Origin: Symbiotaphrina buchneri
Lineage: Eukaryota; Ascomycota; Symbiotaphrinales; Symbiotaphrinaceae
Assembly: GCA_001599915.1 (NCBI GenBank)
Contig: BCIG01000015.1
Location: 248,001-312,000 of the forward strand
Reading direction: 5' to 3'
DNA: 64,000 nucleotides
Shown here: piece after piece, positions 1 through 13,424 of the stretch
Numbering within the stretch: the stretch's first letter is position 1
Layout: each line of letters opens with the position of its first letter
Notes under the pieces: generated by a model
The model's database searches: none
Seen by the model: only the letters and a program-made list of their open reading frames with translations
Told to the model about the DNA's origin: nothing
Made by a program: the position numbers and the translations under genes

Positions 1-1327
1 GCAAAATGTTTTCGAGACGAGGATCTAAGGGCTGACAGACAGCCCGAGTTTACACAGGTGGTTCATTAATCCCTATTACAAAGTTTCTGGTACTGACCAA
101 GGCTTAGCTTGATCTTGAGATGTCCTTTGCGACCGGTGAAGATGTGATACAAACGATCGAAAGGCTCGTAAGGCGACTATGGGCCGATGCTTTAGGTATG
201 GATTTGCCGGTAGAAAAATTCCGTCGAATGCCTTACAAGGAGGCTATGGAAAAGTATGGTTCTGACAAGCCTGATTTGCGGTTTGACATGCAAGTGAGTC
301 ATTGAATGAGAGAAAAAGGCGACCCTGCAATAACACCCAAGCAGATACACAATATCGGGTACATGCTGCCCCAGGATCTAATCATGAACATTGGCCCTTT
401 GACGGACCCAATTGTGGAAGTGATGAAGCTCCAGCTTCCTGAAGCCACGCCGAAGGAAACCCAGCAGTTCATCACCTCTTTTATGCAATCTCATGAAGCA
501 GCACCTTTTCAGCAGAATCCAGAAGGCAAACCAGGAATATTCGTCGTGGATGCAGGAAAACCTCTTTCAGGGCTCTCGGCCTTTGGATTCGAGGCTGCGG
601 AACATCTTGAAGGGTTACTGGAGCTCGAGCATGGTGATATAGTCGTCCTCCAGGCCCGGAAGCGCGTACCCCTGACAGGCGGGTCCACTCCGCTGGGCAA
701 TCTCCGCCTGGCCTTGCATAGGTATGCTGTCGCACAAGGCATGATCGAGCCACCAGAAGGCTTTAGGTTTGTCTGGGTGGTCGATTTTCCGCTCTTCTCA
801 CCCACCAACGACACCGATCCTGGCCAGGGAGGTGCTGCGGGCATATCTTCCACGCATCATCCTTTTACTTCACCAAAATCAGCTGCGGACGTGGATCTGT
901 TGCTGTCTAGTCCATTGGAGGTGACCGGCGAGCACTACGACCTTGTTGTGAATGGTGTCGAGTTGGGTGGTGGCAGTCGACGTATCCACGATGCTCGAGT
1001 TCAAGAGTTCATTCTCAGGGATGTTTTGAAGGTAAGCATAAGCGATATTCATACCTTGCTGAATGGTTTCTTATCTCGTCTCAGATGAGCCCGGAACGTC
1101 TACAGGAGTTTTCACATCTTCTTGAGGTGCTTCGCGCAGGATGTCCACCTCATGCGGGGATTGCACTTGGATTTGATAGATTGGTGGCTGTTATGCTGGG
1201 AAAGGACTCAATCAGGGATGTCGTGGCCTTCCCGAAGAGCGGCAAGGGCGAAGATCTCTTGGTCAAAAGTCCGGGGCTTCTGAGCAGCGACATTCTTGAT
1301 ACGTATCATCTGAAGCTCAAGGAATGA
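1..1327 (+). CDS. msd1: Mitochondrial aspartate--tRNA ligase, 3' part
   Basis: Class II aminoacyl-tRNA synthetase that charges tRNA-Asp, most likely in mitochondria. The 5' part lies outside the window. Four exons read in phase: 1-57, 108-293, 345-1031 and 1085-1327, with GT-AG introns of 50, 51 and 53 bases. Exon 1 carries the motif 2 region (CFRDEDLRADRQPEF). Next come the KYGSDKPDLRF segment and the insertion domain found in bacterial and mitochondrial AspRS. The C-terminus has the ELGGGSRRIHD segment and motif 3 (GIALGFDRL), followed by SIRDVVAFPK. These features are typical of the bacterial-type enzyme and not of the cytosolic one. It runs convergently toward nudC. Confidence 0.93.
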
Positions 1328-1663
1328 TTGCCTTGTGGCGGGATAGATAGCGTAGTAGTCGGTCGGAAAGCGGACCCCGTCTCCAGGCTTAGTGAGTTCC
1401 ACCAAAATGGCCGTTTTGTCAGCATTTTGGCAACCAAAGATAGCATCAGCCTTCTTTCCCCCCCCCCCCCCCCCCTTCCCCGCCTGATCGGACTTATTCT
1501 CTACTCTAGATCCACTCCAGACCTGCAGTTACCATTTAGTAAGGATGAAGTGAATATTGGCTCAATTTGGCGTAGCATTCTCCAAGGGAAAATGCACAGG
1601 TTACTATGCATAGAGACCAGCGCTATGTAGGCGCCAACCTTCAACGTCGTAGCCCATGTCATT
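1328..1663. other. Spacer between convergent genes
   Basis: Shared 3' region of the aspartyl-tRNA synthetase and nudC genes. It holds a run of 18 C at 1458-1475 and no convincing gene. Confidence 0.6.
1458..1475. repeat. Poly-C homopolymer tract
   Basis: Eighteen consecutive C on the plus strand, set in a pyrimidine-rich stretch in the 3' flank of the AspRS gene. The true length may differ because homopolymers are error-prone in sequencing. Confidence 0.9.
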
Positions 1664-2422
1664 CTATCCGATCTTCGCTTTCGAAAAATCTAGGTCTGGC
1701 CGCTGCTCTTGAAACTTCCGGAGCATCTCCATCTTCTTTTCTTCATCGCTGGTGGGCTTGCCCATCTCCTTCTGTCTCTGATCATACATCATCTGTGGCC
1801 GAACATTAGCATGTAAAGGGGGAACATCCGCCAGCGGAATGAGATACCTTCTCGACCATGCTCTAACATCAACTGCACGTTAGCCACTTTTCCAAGAGAA
1901 AGACCTTGCTTGAGCGAGCGCGGGCCACTCACCCGTGTCTCCCCATCCAAGTCGCTCAACTTGCTATTCTCCGGCGTGATCTTGCTCGTATCGATCTTCG
2001 GCGCGCTAGTAACCACATGCGCCCACCACTCCATCTGGTTCTGCTTGGCTAGATTGAGCGCGATCTCCTTGCCGGACGACGTCGTCTCGAGGGTCCAGGT
2101 AGAGTCGTCAACCCGGATGGGTTTCGGAAGGTCGCCCTGCGTAGCAGCTTAATATCAACCGTTCTTCTAGAAAATGAACCTGTGTGACTCAAAGTACCTC
2201 GAGGATAGGTGCCTGCCCCTTGATTCCAACCTTCAACTTCGTCTTGCTTATCTCGACGACGAGATCCCGGCTCTTGAGGTTTGCGGGAATGGGCACCGTC
2301 ACGTCCACATCTTGTAAGGTCTGACGCCACTTGTACGGTAGAGCAGCTTGCTCTGCATCTTCGCGAGCCTTTGCTTCGGCTTCGACCTTTTCACGATCTT
2401 CGGGAGCTGGTGAGCCCGCCAT
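1664..2422 (-). CDS. nudC: Nuclear movement protein NudC
   Basis: CS-domain (p23-like) co-chaperone of the dynein/LIS1 nuclear migration pathway, cytoplasmic. Four exons in phase, 5' to 3': 2422-2198, 2136-1933, 1862-1848 and 1792-1664. They give 190 residues, close to the roughly 200 usual for fungal NudC. The CS domain begins at [18 protein letters not shown] (about residue 29), continues through [16 protein letters not shown] and the WTLE strand, and reaches NQMEWWAHV. The C-terminal tail [17 protein letters not shown] and the last residues [10 protein letters not shown] are NudC signatures. Exon 3 is a 15-base microexon encoding SMVEK, without which the conserved tail cannot be joined. 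The start is the first ATG of the open frame. Confidence 0.92.
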
Positions 2423-2694
2423 CCTGTTGAGGTGTTGTCTTCTGCAGATTTTGGAAAGGATGGAAGTTTCCAGGTTCCCGCGAGTTAAGTGTGGGGGAAT
2501 CTGGGCTTACCCGGCGCGAGCTAGCTTATCGATAAGAGATAGGGGCCATTTAGGGGCTCGGGGGGTTGCTTGGTTAATAACCGAAAATCCAGCCAACTAA
2601 TGGCTGGTTACTGGTAAATGTTCGAGATGTTGTATCCATTTGGATCCATGCCCTGCTAAATGATATATCCTTTTTACATACTGTGGGCCTCTTT

Positions 2695-4534
2695 TTACAA
2701 GTGAGAACCCTGTAATGGTTGGCCCATGCCGCCGAAAGTGACCATCTTCGTGATCATGTATTCTTCCATGCCCAGGTGAGAGCCTTCCCGACCGAAGCCA
2801 CTCCATTTTACTCCGCCGAAGCTGGCAATCGATTAGTTTGGAGGTAGTCTCGACAGGTGATGGTAGACTTACGGAGCAGCAGGGTCCGAGATCAGACCAG
2901 TGTTTACACCCACCATGCCCACTTCTAGCGCTTCAGCGACCCTGTAAATGCGCTGGACGTCTCGGCTGAAGAAGTACCCAGCCAGTCCCACTTCGGTAGC
3001 ATTCGCCAGTTTGACGACTTCGGCTTCATCCTGAAACTCGAAAAGGCCTGCCACAGGCCCAAAAGTCTCCTCGCGCGAAAGCTGCATGTTCGGCTTCATG
3101 TCCCTAATGACGGTCAACTGATAGAAGTTGCTGCCGAGTTCAGGCAGTTTCTGTCCTCCGTATATGACCTTTCCACCCTGGGATACCGCATCTTCCACAT
3201 GGCTGTGTACCTTGCTTACGGCGCGATCGTGGATGACTGGTCCATGAGTGACGCCCTTCTCAAAGCCATTGCCCACTTTGAACTCCTTCACCTTCTCGAC
3301 GAACTTGTTGGCAAACTCATCGTAAATACCCTTTTGCACGTAGATGCGGTTTGCACACACGCAGGTCTGACCGGATGACCGGAACTTGCTTGCTATGGCG
3401 CCCGCAACAGCGGTATCAATGTCGGCGTCATCAAAGACGATGAAGGGGGCATTCCCGCCAAGCTCGAATGACAGCTTCTTCAGAGTGTCGGCAGATTGCT
3501 TCATAAGCAGCTTCCCCACGTTGGTCGAGCCAGTAAATGAAACCTTGCGGATAACCGAACTCGAGGTGATCGTCTCGCCGACTTCGGCAGTGTTGTCCAG
3601 GGCTGTCACAACGTTGAACACACCCTTTGGAATACCAGCACGGGTAGCAAGCTCTGCCAGAGCTAGGGAGGTGAAGGGAGTTTCACCAGGAGTCTTGACA
3701 ACGACAGTGCAACCTGCAGCCAATGCCGGTCCCACCTTCCGAGTAATCATAGCTGCGGGAAAGTTCCACCTGCGAGTATACTGTCAGGCCGTCGGACCGA
3801 CTACTGCTGTGGGGCATCAGACTTACGGTGTTATCAGTCCGCAAACGCCAACAGGCTCTTTGATGGTCAAAACCCTGTTGCCAGCCACCGTGGCCGGAAT
3901 GGTCGCCCCGTATGCTCTGGGGGCTTCTTCGCTGAACCATTCGAAGAAGCCGGCGGCATACGAGACCTCGCCCGTAGCATCTGCCAGCGGCTTCCCATTT
4001 TCCCAGGTAATGATTTTGGCGAGATCTTCCGAATTATCCATCATCAGTTGATACCATTTGCGAAGCATGCGAGATCTCTCTCTCGCAGTTTTAGTACGGA
4101 AGGATGGAAACGCGGCTTGCGCTGCCGCAATGGCCTTTTCGGTGTCGGACTTGTCGAATTCCGGACATGTTCCGATGACCTTGTGTGTTGCAGGATCTAG
4201 GAATACGCATCAGCCAGCTCTAGGTCATTTCAAATGGTGGGCGCCGGACCTTTGACCTCAAATGTCTTGCCCGACTTTGCCGAAACCCATTCACCGTCGA
4301 CATAGGCCTGCTGTTTCAGCAGTGAGGGATCTTTGAGCTACAGGAGCTGTCAGCAGAGTAGTGACGAGGGATTTGCCCCGCAACTGGAGCGTGGATGTCC
4401 ATTGGGGAGCAACATACAGTTGGAGCAGGCATGGCGTAGGTCCTCGCTGCTATCCTTGGTAGGTTTGAAGATTGAAAGCGCGATTTGTAGGCGCGTGTAG
4501 CTGTAGAACGGAAGAGAGAGCAAGGACGCAACAT
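2695..4534 (-). CDS. uga2: Succinate-semialdehyde dehydrogenase (NAD(P)+)
   Basis: ALDH-superfamily enzyme oxidising succinate semialdehyde to succinate, the last step of the GABA shunt. Exons: 4534-4418, 4337-4250, 4196-3827, 3769-2873 and 2821-2695, all phases consistent, 532 residues. Visible motifs are [11 protein letters not shown] and KTPGETPF (cofactor binding), [11 protein letters not shown], the general-base FELGGNAPF and the nucleophile [11 protein letters not shown]. The C-terminus is [17 protein letters not shown]. The Arg/Ser-rich first 35 residues resemble a mitochondrial presequence and end before a second Met. A shorter cytosolic start at that Met is therefore possible. SSADH is favoured over general ALDH because of the overall GabD/Uga2-like pattern. 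That choice comes from memory of the family. Confidence 0.9.
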
Positions 4535-5236
4535 GACGATTGGGGGAAATTATGGTTAGACTGCCGTTGTGGAGCTGCTTGCCCTCTGGACGAGGAAAAG
4601 GCAATAAGGTACCGCGGGCAGCAGGATCTAATATGTCATCAATACCTTTACAGATAACCGCCGTGACCGGTTACTGCGTATTACCTACCAATGACAATGG
4701 ACGAGAGACAGGGTGGGTCACTTAGTCACCGACTCACTGATCGCTATCACTAGTCACCGGTCACACAGATTCCTACCGAGAGAGAGATTCTTATTCTTGT
4801 GCGAGTAAAGAGCCCGCGCGACTGAAGTGGAGTGGAGTGGAGAACGTCGGGACATTTGCTACCTTACCTTAGGTATTTGACCTTGGGTACCTAAGGTACC
4901 TTTAACTTTGAGGTACAGTGTATTAAATCGTACCTGGTACGAAGTACAGTACCTTCGGTAACGTATGACGACAGGTCGAACGGACGATAACGAAGTTAAT
5001 CCGCTTATCGGTGGCCATCTACCGGTCCTCTCCGCATCTAGGATAAGGTAAGGTAAGGTAAGGTAGGAAACATACCTAGGGTAGCAATGGAGATACTCAA
5101 CACCAACAAGCTCATTGGAAGGTAAGATAGGTAAGATGATTTAAGTTAAATACCTTAACGTAGCTAGCTACCTGTAAGCCCAAAAATAAGAACGAATCCA
5201 TTATGTATTTTTGTTGGTCGTTGTGCCGGACCACAT
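4535..5236. other. Spacer rich in GGTA/TACC words
   Basis: Holds the SSADH promoter side and the 3' end of the GH36 gene. It is full of short TACC/GGTA words, with a regular AAGGT pentanucleotide run near 5044-5067 and further ACCTAAGGTACC-type near-palindromes at 4860-4960. No gene is seen. Confidence 0.6.
5044..5067. repeat. (AAGGT)n pentanucleotide microsatellite
   Basis: About four head-to-tail copies of AAGGT on the plus strand. The same word recurs in several other spacers of this window. Confidence 0.85.
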
Positions 5237-8200
5237 CTATGGCTGAAGGAATATCTCAACTTGCACCTCGTTACTCCAACCACTGCTCAGTCCCATCTCT
5301 TCCCAGGCTTTCTGCACATTGATTTCCAGGATGTTGTCAACCCGGCTCCTCACCACAGTGTGCCTAGGAATGGGTCGGCCTAGGATCATCACCATGAAAT
5401 CATCGTCAATCGATCTATCAGCCATGTTTGAAACATACAAGCCTGGGGCAAGTTAGCGCACGAATCTTGGTTGATGGAAGCGGTCGTGTATTATCCTTAC
5501 CCAGCGTGCCCAGCGCCTTTAACGCTGTCCAGAAGCGGATGCGTCCGTTGTCGGCCGTGTATATGTCTGTGTTTATAATGGCAGCAGCCCCCGTCATCTT
5601 TCCAAGAAGCCCAAAGTTGGCAAGATGGATGGGAGCTTTCGCCGACTCCACTGTCACAACCGGGTGAGCGGACAATATCTCCCATCCTTTGGTGGGAACG
5701 TCAAGGTCCAGGAGTAATGTCTTGTCCCTTTGCGCCGACACCAGGCTGATCTCGCCACTGTTATGCGATCGAACAATGTACTCGCCGACTTCTGTCCCGG
5801 GAAATTCCCGGAGAGGTATCAATTCGCGCAGAGAGCTCTCTCCGACATTGAATATCCCGAGTATTGACGTGCCCGTCTCAGCGCGACCTGAGTACGTAGC
5901 AATCTTCAACAGCTTCTGCTCATGGTAAGCAGCATATGCCTCTGTCGTCCTACCGATCGCACTTGGCCGAAGAATCACAGTGTTCCCTCTTGGGGTTTGC
6001 GCTGTCATCTGCTGCACGAGGCTGTAATCATGCTTTCCAGGAACGTCCGTGATGTAGATTGGCCCTCCCGATATGCAGCGAGCAGCAGCATGGAACGATG
6101 AATATTCATGAGAAGTCTGAAACATGTCCCAGTCCGGCAACGCGTTCAAATGCTGAGTGAACAGAGAGTTGTGTGCGTTACAAAAAATGTGCCACGGATG
6201 TGAGGCGGGAATTTCTGGGAAAAAGTCTTCCAAGCTGTCAGTCGCTACGTGAAGAGAAACAATGGCGGAAGGCATACCGTCTGAATTGCGGACCATAATT
6301 CTCGGCTTGTTAGAAGGAAGGAGAGAATGGAAGAGGATTTGAGGAGCTTGCGACATGCCTTCAAGTAAAGTCAGCTCCAGTTACTTTCCGCGTTCTTGGG
6401 CAGGGTTATACATGAGATTGCCTTGACAGAAAAGTATCTCAGACTACTGATAGTCCAAGCATCCTGATACGCTTTGATCAGCCGACGCCTATCGTCTGCA
6501 TCTTCAAGGAGATCCACGTAGAACTGGACATCGGTTTTGACTGAATCAACTCCACACGAGGAAAGGAATCTGAAGGAGCGTCAGTGGTGTCTGCTTAGGG
6601 CATCTCTACCGATTACCTGTAGCAGTCGTCATAGAATCTGAATATATCGTCTGCATCAATTACGGTCATTGGTGTGCCCATGTGTTCATTGAAGCCTTCC
6701 TGTCGACGGACTTTGATAGTCTTGTACGTTTTTGCGAGTTTGCCGTTAGACGAGATCCCTCCCCAGTAACCCATCTACATTTGTGAGTGATCTGGCTTCT
6801 CATCTGGTTTGTACACACTTACAAGTGCATGCCACACGCCGATATGCTTAATATGCGGGTGTCTACTACGGATTTCCGAGATGGTATGCCTCAGCCCTTG
6901 GGGGAACCCTTCTTTGTTGGCTTCGAACTCGGTCCATCCTTTGGAGAATGGGGACTCCTTTCCTTCCTGACCGGCGTTCAGCATAACGCATCTGCAACCT
7001 AGTGGGATCAGGGCAAGCGACCCACCAGTGATTGCCAATTATCATCAATGATCAAATTCGAAACTGTGTGGTCAGTGAACGTTATGGTACAACTAGGCTG
7101 CTTCACTTACTCTTTATGCCAGATTTCTCTAGTTCACCCAGAGCATCGAGGATGCGGCTTTCAGATAGTTCTCTGCCTAGACCGTTCCATGTGCAATAAG
7201 TGAAGCCATCATACCAGTCCTCCGTCCATTCCGGCTTCACACCTTCACACAAGGTCTTCATCTCCACTTCTGCTTCTCCACTCAGGGCCTGTGCGCCCAT
7301 GACAAGCTTGCGTGCCTCGTAAACTGCCGCTGCCTTGGCTACTTCGAAAGTCTTTCCGACAGCTGCAACCACTCGTCCTGTACCCTCGTATTCTCCGTCG
7401 TTCTTCAGAGAAAGTACAACGTTGCCCTCATGATCGGATTTGAAAATCGTCAGAACATCGTCGATGCCACTGACGGCTAGTAGGACGAGGTGCAGGCCAT
7501 CCCACCTGAGGAAGGAACAGAGTATCCCATCCTTTGCCGCGGTAAATCGGTCCTTCCCATGCTCAGGAGAGAGCCAAGGGCTCCAGAGGCGGACGAGAGC
7601 GAACCAGCGAGTAAATGCTTTTGGTATACCCAGCTTTGTCAGGGTTATGCCAGACTTACGGCCTTTTGCGGGTTTCGCTGGTGCTGTGATATACCAGACA
7701 TTGGTCCCGCTGACTTGACTAGGCTTCTCCCTTACGCTCAGGGTTGAATCCAGCCGATCAATATAGAAGCCGAGGTCCTTGGAAGCAGCTGACGGCGCCT
7801 GGTAGCACAGTTCGCCGTCAGATTTGGAGTTGTGGTCATTGACCCATTTCCAATTGTCCTCTGGCCCGACGCGGAATTTCAATGTAAAACGGACTGGACC
7901 CATAGAATCTGGTTTTCCCGACAACTGCCCCTTGAAGAACCGTCGCTGCACATCTGGACGTGGTTTCTCATCGACCGAAAGCTATGCACGAATGAATACG
8001 GCGAAAAGAGCTGAAATTTCATAGGATCTTTACCAGATGAGGATCTTTTTCCATCCATTTCAGGGGTAACCCTTCCCATTCTGCCTGTTGCCGGAGGTTG
8101 TGCCACAAGACAACTTCCCACGGCTGTGCTTCGGGGGATACATCGCACTCGAGTAGAACGGTGAATGTCACCTTGAAGCAGTTCAGAACGAGGCCAAGAT

Positions 8201-8293
8201 GTTTGTGGTATTTGTACGACTTACGCCATCATCCGTGTCGGGAATCACTGTGGTCTGTCCCAATGGCGGATCGCAACTGAGATGGGCGTACAT
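5237..8293 (-). CDS. GH36 / Sip1 raffinose-synthase-like protein
   Basis: Glycoside hydrolase family 36 member of the seed-imbibition (Sip1)/raffinose synthase branch, acting on or transferring alpha-galactosyl groups. Its fungal substrate is unknown. Ten exons read in phase: 8293-8225, 8171-8034, 7981-7111, 7063-7026, 6966-6823, 6774-6617, 6569-6412, 6358-6278, 6226-5501 and 5442-5237. They give 862 residues, with introns of 47-59 bases. The N-terminal beta domain leads into WYDGFTYCTWNGLG and NLIIDDNWQSL of the barrel. The presumed nucleophile lies in SVKTDVQF. The presumed acid/base lies in RNSDDFFPE, which is only formed by splicing exons 8 and 9. No signal peptide is seen, so it is probably cytosolic. 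The C-terminus has YVSNMADRSIDDDFMVMILGR, conserved in this branch. Confidence 0.88.
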
Positions 8294-8931
8294 GGCGGGT
8301 CACACGACCCAACCCCGTTTTCCACGAGGAAGGCCAAGATGGACAGGAAACGAGAGCGCAGTTATCGATAGAGAGGGATTATATTATATACCCATAAGCA
8401 TATACGGGAGACAACGATGTAAAGTATATAGTAGTAGCGTCTGCCATCAATGGCAGATGTTCGGAAGGGTGGTATATACCCTAGGTATAACGCGTAAGTA
8501 AGTGTATCTACGGTGCAGACAGAGATCCACGAAGATCTAAGCTACCACCATTTATTGCTATCGCCGTTATGACGACGAGTCGCGGGGAAGCGAGTCCGGC
8601 AAAGAAGCAGCCGAAGGGCCCGAAGCCCCTGTTCCTGTTGCTCTGTGCCTTGTGCCTGTGCCTGACACACTGTCTGTCACTGCCTGTGCCTGTCCGTATT
8701 TCCCCACATTAATTCTTGTTACATGTACCTAAGTAGGTGTCCCGCTTGACTTACCCTAGCCTTGTGGGATTTTCCGAACCTGGAGTTTATCCGACCGAGA
8801 TCGGCGCGGCCACAAAAATTCCAACCTGGAGAGGTGTCGGCGCATCTATCACCAATATTTACCTGGGTTATGAACACTGTTTGATGAATATTCTCTCGGG
8901 TCGGCATAGACAGCTTCTCTTCAGCTCCACA
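8294..8931. promoter_or_regulatory. Shared upstream region of GH36 gene and LYS12
   Basis: 638 bases between two divergent start codons, so it must hold both promoters. It contains a TATATA-rich stretch near 8380-8400 and CT/CTGTGC-rich repeats at 8630-8700. I recognised no specific binding site. Confidence 0.55.
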
Positions 8932-10207
<1,276 letters not shown>

Positions 10208-10355
10208 ATCACCAGACGCGTTTAGCCGCCATGCATTTCTTGTTTCCAGCCTTGGTATCAATATCCGCCGCAAATGCCAACACAATCATGGCGCTATGTA
10301 TGCCCTTAGCCCTTCAATGTTCCCAACTCCGAAGCGCCTTCATTTAGCTGATTCA

Positions 10356-11459
10356 TCAGTCCACGTCGTCATCGTTCGTCTCCTGACGCTTTTGTCCAGC
10401 CTTGTCGACCTGCATATTTCTAAATGCTTCATCCTCCTTGTCCAGGCTCTGCTTCGGAATCAAGGTGAACAGAATGACAAGATAGACCTCCTTGGTCTCT
10501 TTGTTCCTGAGAACATATCTAAGTGTGTGCGAACTTTAGCAAACACCGCAATTGCTCGTAAGCCAAACATGTAGGAAGGGCCATGAGAGGGTAGACCTAC
10601 CGTAGAGGTTGGCCGTCCCAGTATCTGATCACAGGCAGTGAAAAGCCAGGGAGTTTCAATGAGAATTCTGTTAATAAGATTAGCCAATAGCTCGGTTGTG
10701 AGTGTGAGCGAGCCCACCGTTGAAATCGAGATACGGGTTGTAGAAGTCGGCATAGAAGACCCTTCCTTCTTCGAATTCAAACGCTTCTCTCTTCTTCTTG
10801 TCTAAAAAGTATTTCTTCCGCTGTGCAGCATCATCCGGCAACCCTTTTGCCTTTCGAACCTGCTCGCCATCACCTTCTGCACCTTCTTCGTACACCACTT
10901 CTCCTTTGACCTCAGGCAGTCCGCCTTTGCTACCAAGCCGAAAGATGTTCAAAGAGCTCAATAGCGGACCGTAGAGATAAGGCTCATCGGCTTGCACGTC
11001 ACCCTCCAAACCTGGATCGACGGCCCATTTCACGATTTTGAAGGCAGTGTTGAAACCCGGCGGCAGTCGATCGCGAATCGGATGATCAAAGTCGTTACCA
11101 AACACAAGTGCATCTCCAGATACTGATCTCGAGAGCCGAAATGAGAAGGCGATACTATACATGTCACTCGCATGTTTTGGGTGGGAGAAGTACGGGCTGG
11201 ACGGTGGTGAGTCTTTCGGAAGTCCTGCAGGGAAGAGAGCGACATAAGCAGGAGGACTTCTTGGGACAATGGGTGCATCCATGAGGTATGGCGCCCGCTC
11301 ACCTCTATAGTTTTGTATCCGGACATTGACCTTGGCTTCGAGGTGTTTGCTGGAGATATGAACAGGCTCGTGTCTATTGACCGCGACGAGTTGATGACTC
11401 GCAAGGTCATAATCAGGCCCGGCTGTTACGCGGAGCACGAAGTCGTCTGATACAGGCAT
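10356..11459 (-). CDS. DUF1769 / UPF0590 family protein
   Basis: Conserved fungal protein of unknown function. Exons: 11459-10718, 10667-10601 and 10518-10356, 323 residues. Recognisable family blocks are VLRVTAGPDYDL near the start, SIAFSFRLSRSV, VFGNDFDHPIRDRLPPGFN, VKWAVDPGLEGDV, EPYLYGPLLSS and the C-terminal LPGFSLPVIRYWDGQPLRYV. The last of these is assembled across both introns. I chose the ATG at 11459 because the conserved region begins a few residues later. The frame stays open upstream to 11621, so a longer N-terminus cannot be excluded. No membrane segment or signal peptide is visible. Confidence 0.85.
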
Positions 11460-11934
11460 TCTGGACGGGTCGGGACAGACTTTGAGTGGTGAAATTGAAA
11501 AGCAAAGCTGACGGCCGACAAATCCAAGCAGAGCTGTGAACGACACCGAATTGTTCTCATGGAATTCAATCTTGAGAACGGATATCTGGCAGTCGGAGCT
11601 GGAGAGCCTTGTAGTGCGCAAAAGAACAAGGGCTCATGGATGAGGGGAATTTATGACGGTGATCGGCGTTTGGCCCGATACTGCAAAATATAAATTTTGG
11701 TCGCAGCCATCGTACGGGACGTCATCGACACTCGGCAACCTGCCCAGGCTCCACACACTCTTGGCGAAGTGAGGCAGGAAGGCGTACAGGCGGCAGCTAT
11801 CATTTTGCTATTAAATTTCATTTATGTATGCTCTGTGCGCCTTGTCTAGAAGCTTTCATTCCACGGCATAGGTGATATGCCAATTAGCTGTCCATGAGAG
11901 ACATGGATCAGTGCGATGTCTGTGGCTTCTAGTT
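11460..11934. other. Spacer, promoter side of the DUF1769 gene
   Basis: 475 bases between tandem minus-strand genes. No gene or repeat is seen. Confidence 0.5.
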
Positions 11935-13424
11935 CTAGATATCCCCAGCCTTTTGTCCCGCATGTAGAAGTTCGTTGATATCCACTCGTTGGTAGTAATT
12001 AACATGCCCAAACTCCTCCCAATAATGTGCAAGCCGGTTCTGCGAGATAATAATCAATTGCGCGGGAATGTATTTGTCTGCAGCTCGCACACTCCGTGTC
12101 AGCAAAATGACTGTAACATATTCCAGTAAAGGACTCCCGTGAGAGGCTCACCTTCCCGGAAATCGTGGGCTGCGATGTGGCCCCAGGACCTGACCACCCT
12201 TGCGCCCCGAAAAGGATGTTCTTGCGCTATGCGCAACAGGCCCGAGTCTCCCAGCTCTGGTGCATAGAAAGTCGTCTCTCCCCGCGGAACATTGGGATCC
12301 CCAGTGAGCTTCACGGCTTGCAAGCTCCCGCGATAGGGACGATTTCCTTCCGCTGGCCGTCCCGCAGCGGGATTGTTAGCCACTACTTGGCGCTGATCCC
12401 CTGTCGTGTCAGGAGAGTCCATCTCGCGGATGTCTGGCTTGCTGGCCGGACAAGTCAAAGGTTCATCTTCATCTGGTTGGAGCACCACCAGAAACTCGCA
12501 TCCATGGCCAGAGTAGTCCCCTACCCAGATACCCCTAAATGGTTTCTCCGCAGTTGGGGTATAGGCGACTTCCGGTAACGTTGTATATGTAGATATCCGT
12601 TCATGAAGGCCCCGGTCAGACCATTCACCCTGATGACTGAACTGCATCCATCTGCGGATGCGGAAGGCTTGTTCGCTCATTTCCTCTAAAGCATCCGGCT
12701 TGTGCCCGGTACTTCTGAATCCATCTTGGCTCTCGTTTCGCACCCGATGTCTGGCTGGCAAATTTCTGGACGGCCACGCAGCTGCGTTGGGCTTATCTAG
12801 GTGAGCTGGAAGCGGCCTCGTAAGGGCTAACGTCGAATACAAGCCATCATCGGAGTGAGTGGTATGCATATAAAGCTCCTGCTGCAGTCGGGTCTCTCCT
12901 CCAAAACTTTGGTGTGCGGCGCTGCCCATTTCGATGTTAACATCTGCCTCCTCGAGATGAAGGTGAACGTTTGGATGGAATTTATGAATGATGATCCTGG
13001 GATCCCAGTGCCATTGCTCGAAAGCGAGGTTGCTCCTTTCGGCCAGGACTCTATACGCCTCGATGCAAGCACGCTGGGGATTATATCGCGCAAGGATCAG
13101 TTTCCCCGTATGGAGAGTATCTGAAAACCATAACTTGTGTTTTGGCAGGAACCAGTATGGATGGTAAGCGACGTATAATTCTCTGAAGGACTTGGCCGGT
13201 CCGGGGGACTGTAGTTGGACATGCGGGACGTGGTCCTGCACAAATTCATGCCACAGACTCTCATCCGAGGCGTGCGCATGCAAGAGTCGACAAACGCGGG
13301 ATGCACAGGCCAGATCGATGGGGCGAAGGTATCCACAGATTTGATTCAGCAGTTCGGGTGGCAGCGAGAGCAGAGAGGCGTCTGAAAGGCGGACGGGCTC
13401 GTCCTCAGAGGCGGCCGAGGCCAT
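11935..13424 (-). CDS. F-box protein, FBXO31-like
   Basis: Likely substrate receptor of an SCF ubiquitin ligase. Exons 13424-12152 and 12077-11935 give 471 residues. The F-box lies at about residues 17-62 (LLSLPPELLNQICGYLRPID, then CRLLHAHASDESLW). The C-terminal half contains KPFRGIWVGDYSGHGCEFL, matching the domain shared by FBXO31-type proteins. It ends in ITGDPNVPRGE-like and YIPAQLIIISQNRLAHYW blocks. Splicing the 74-base intron replaces an early stop with this conserved C-terminus. The middle (about residues 220-260) is low in conservation and probably disordered. Substrate and partners cannot be inferred. Confidence 0.85.

Noticed and set aside
12099-12151. Unspliced end of the F-box gene (stop at 12099)
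   Set aside because: Removing the 74-base GT-AG intron gives a conserved C-terminus ending at 11935, so the early stop is intronic.
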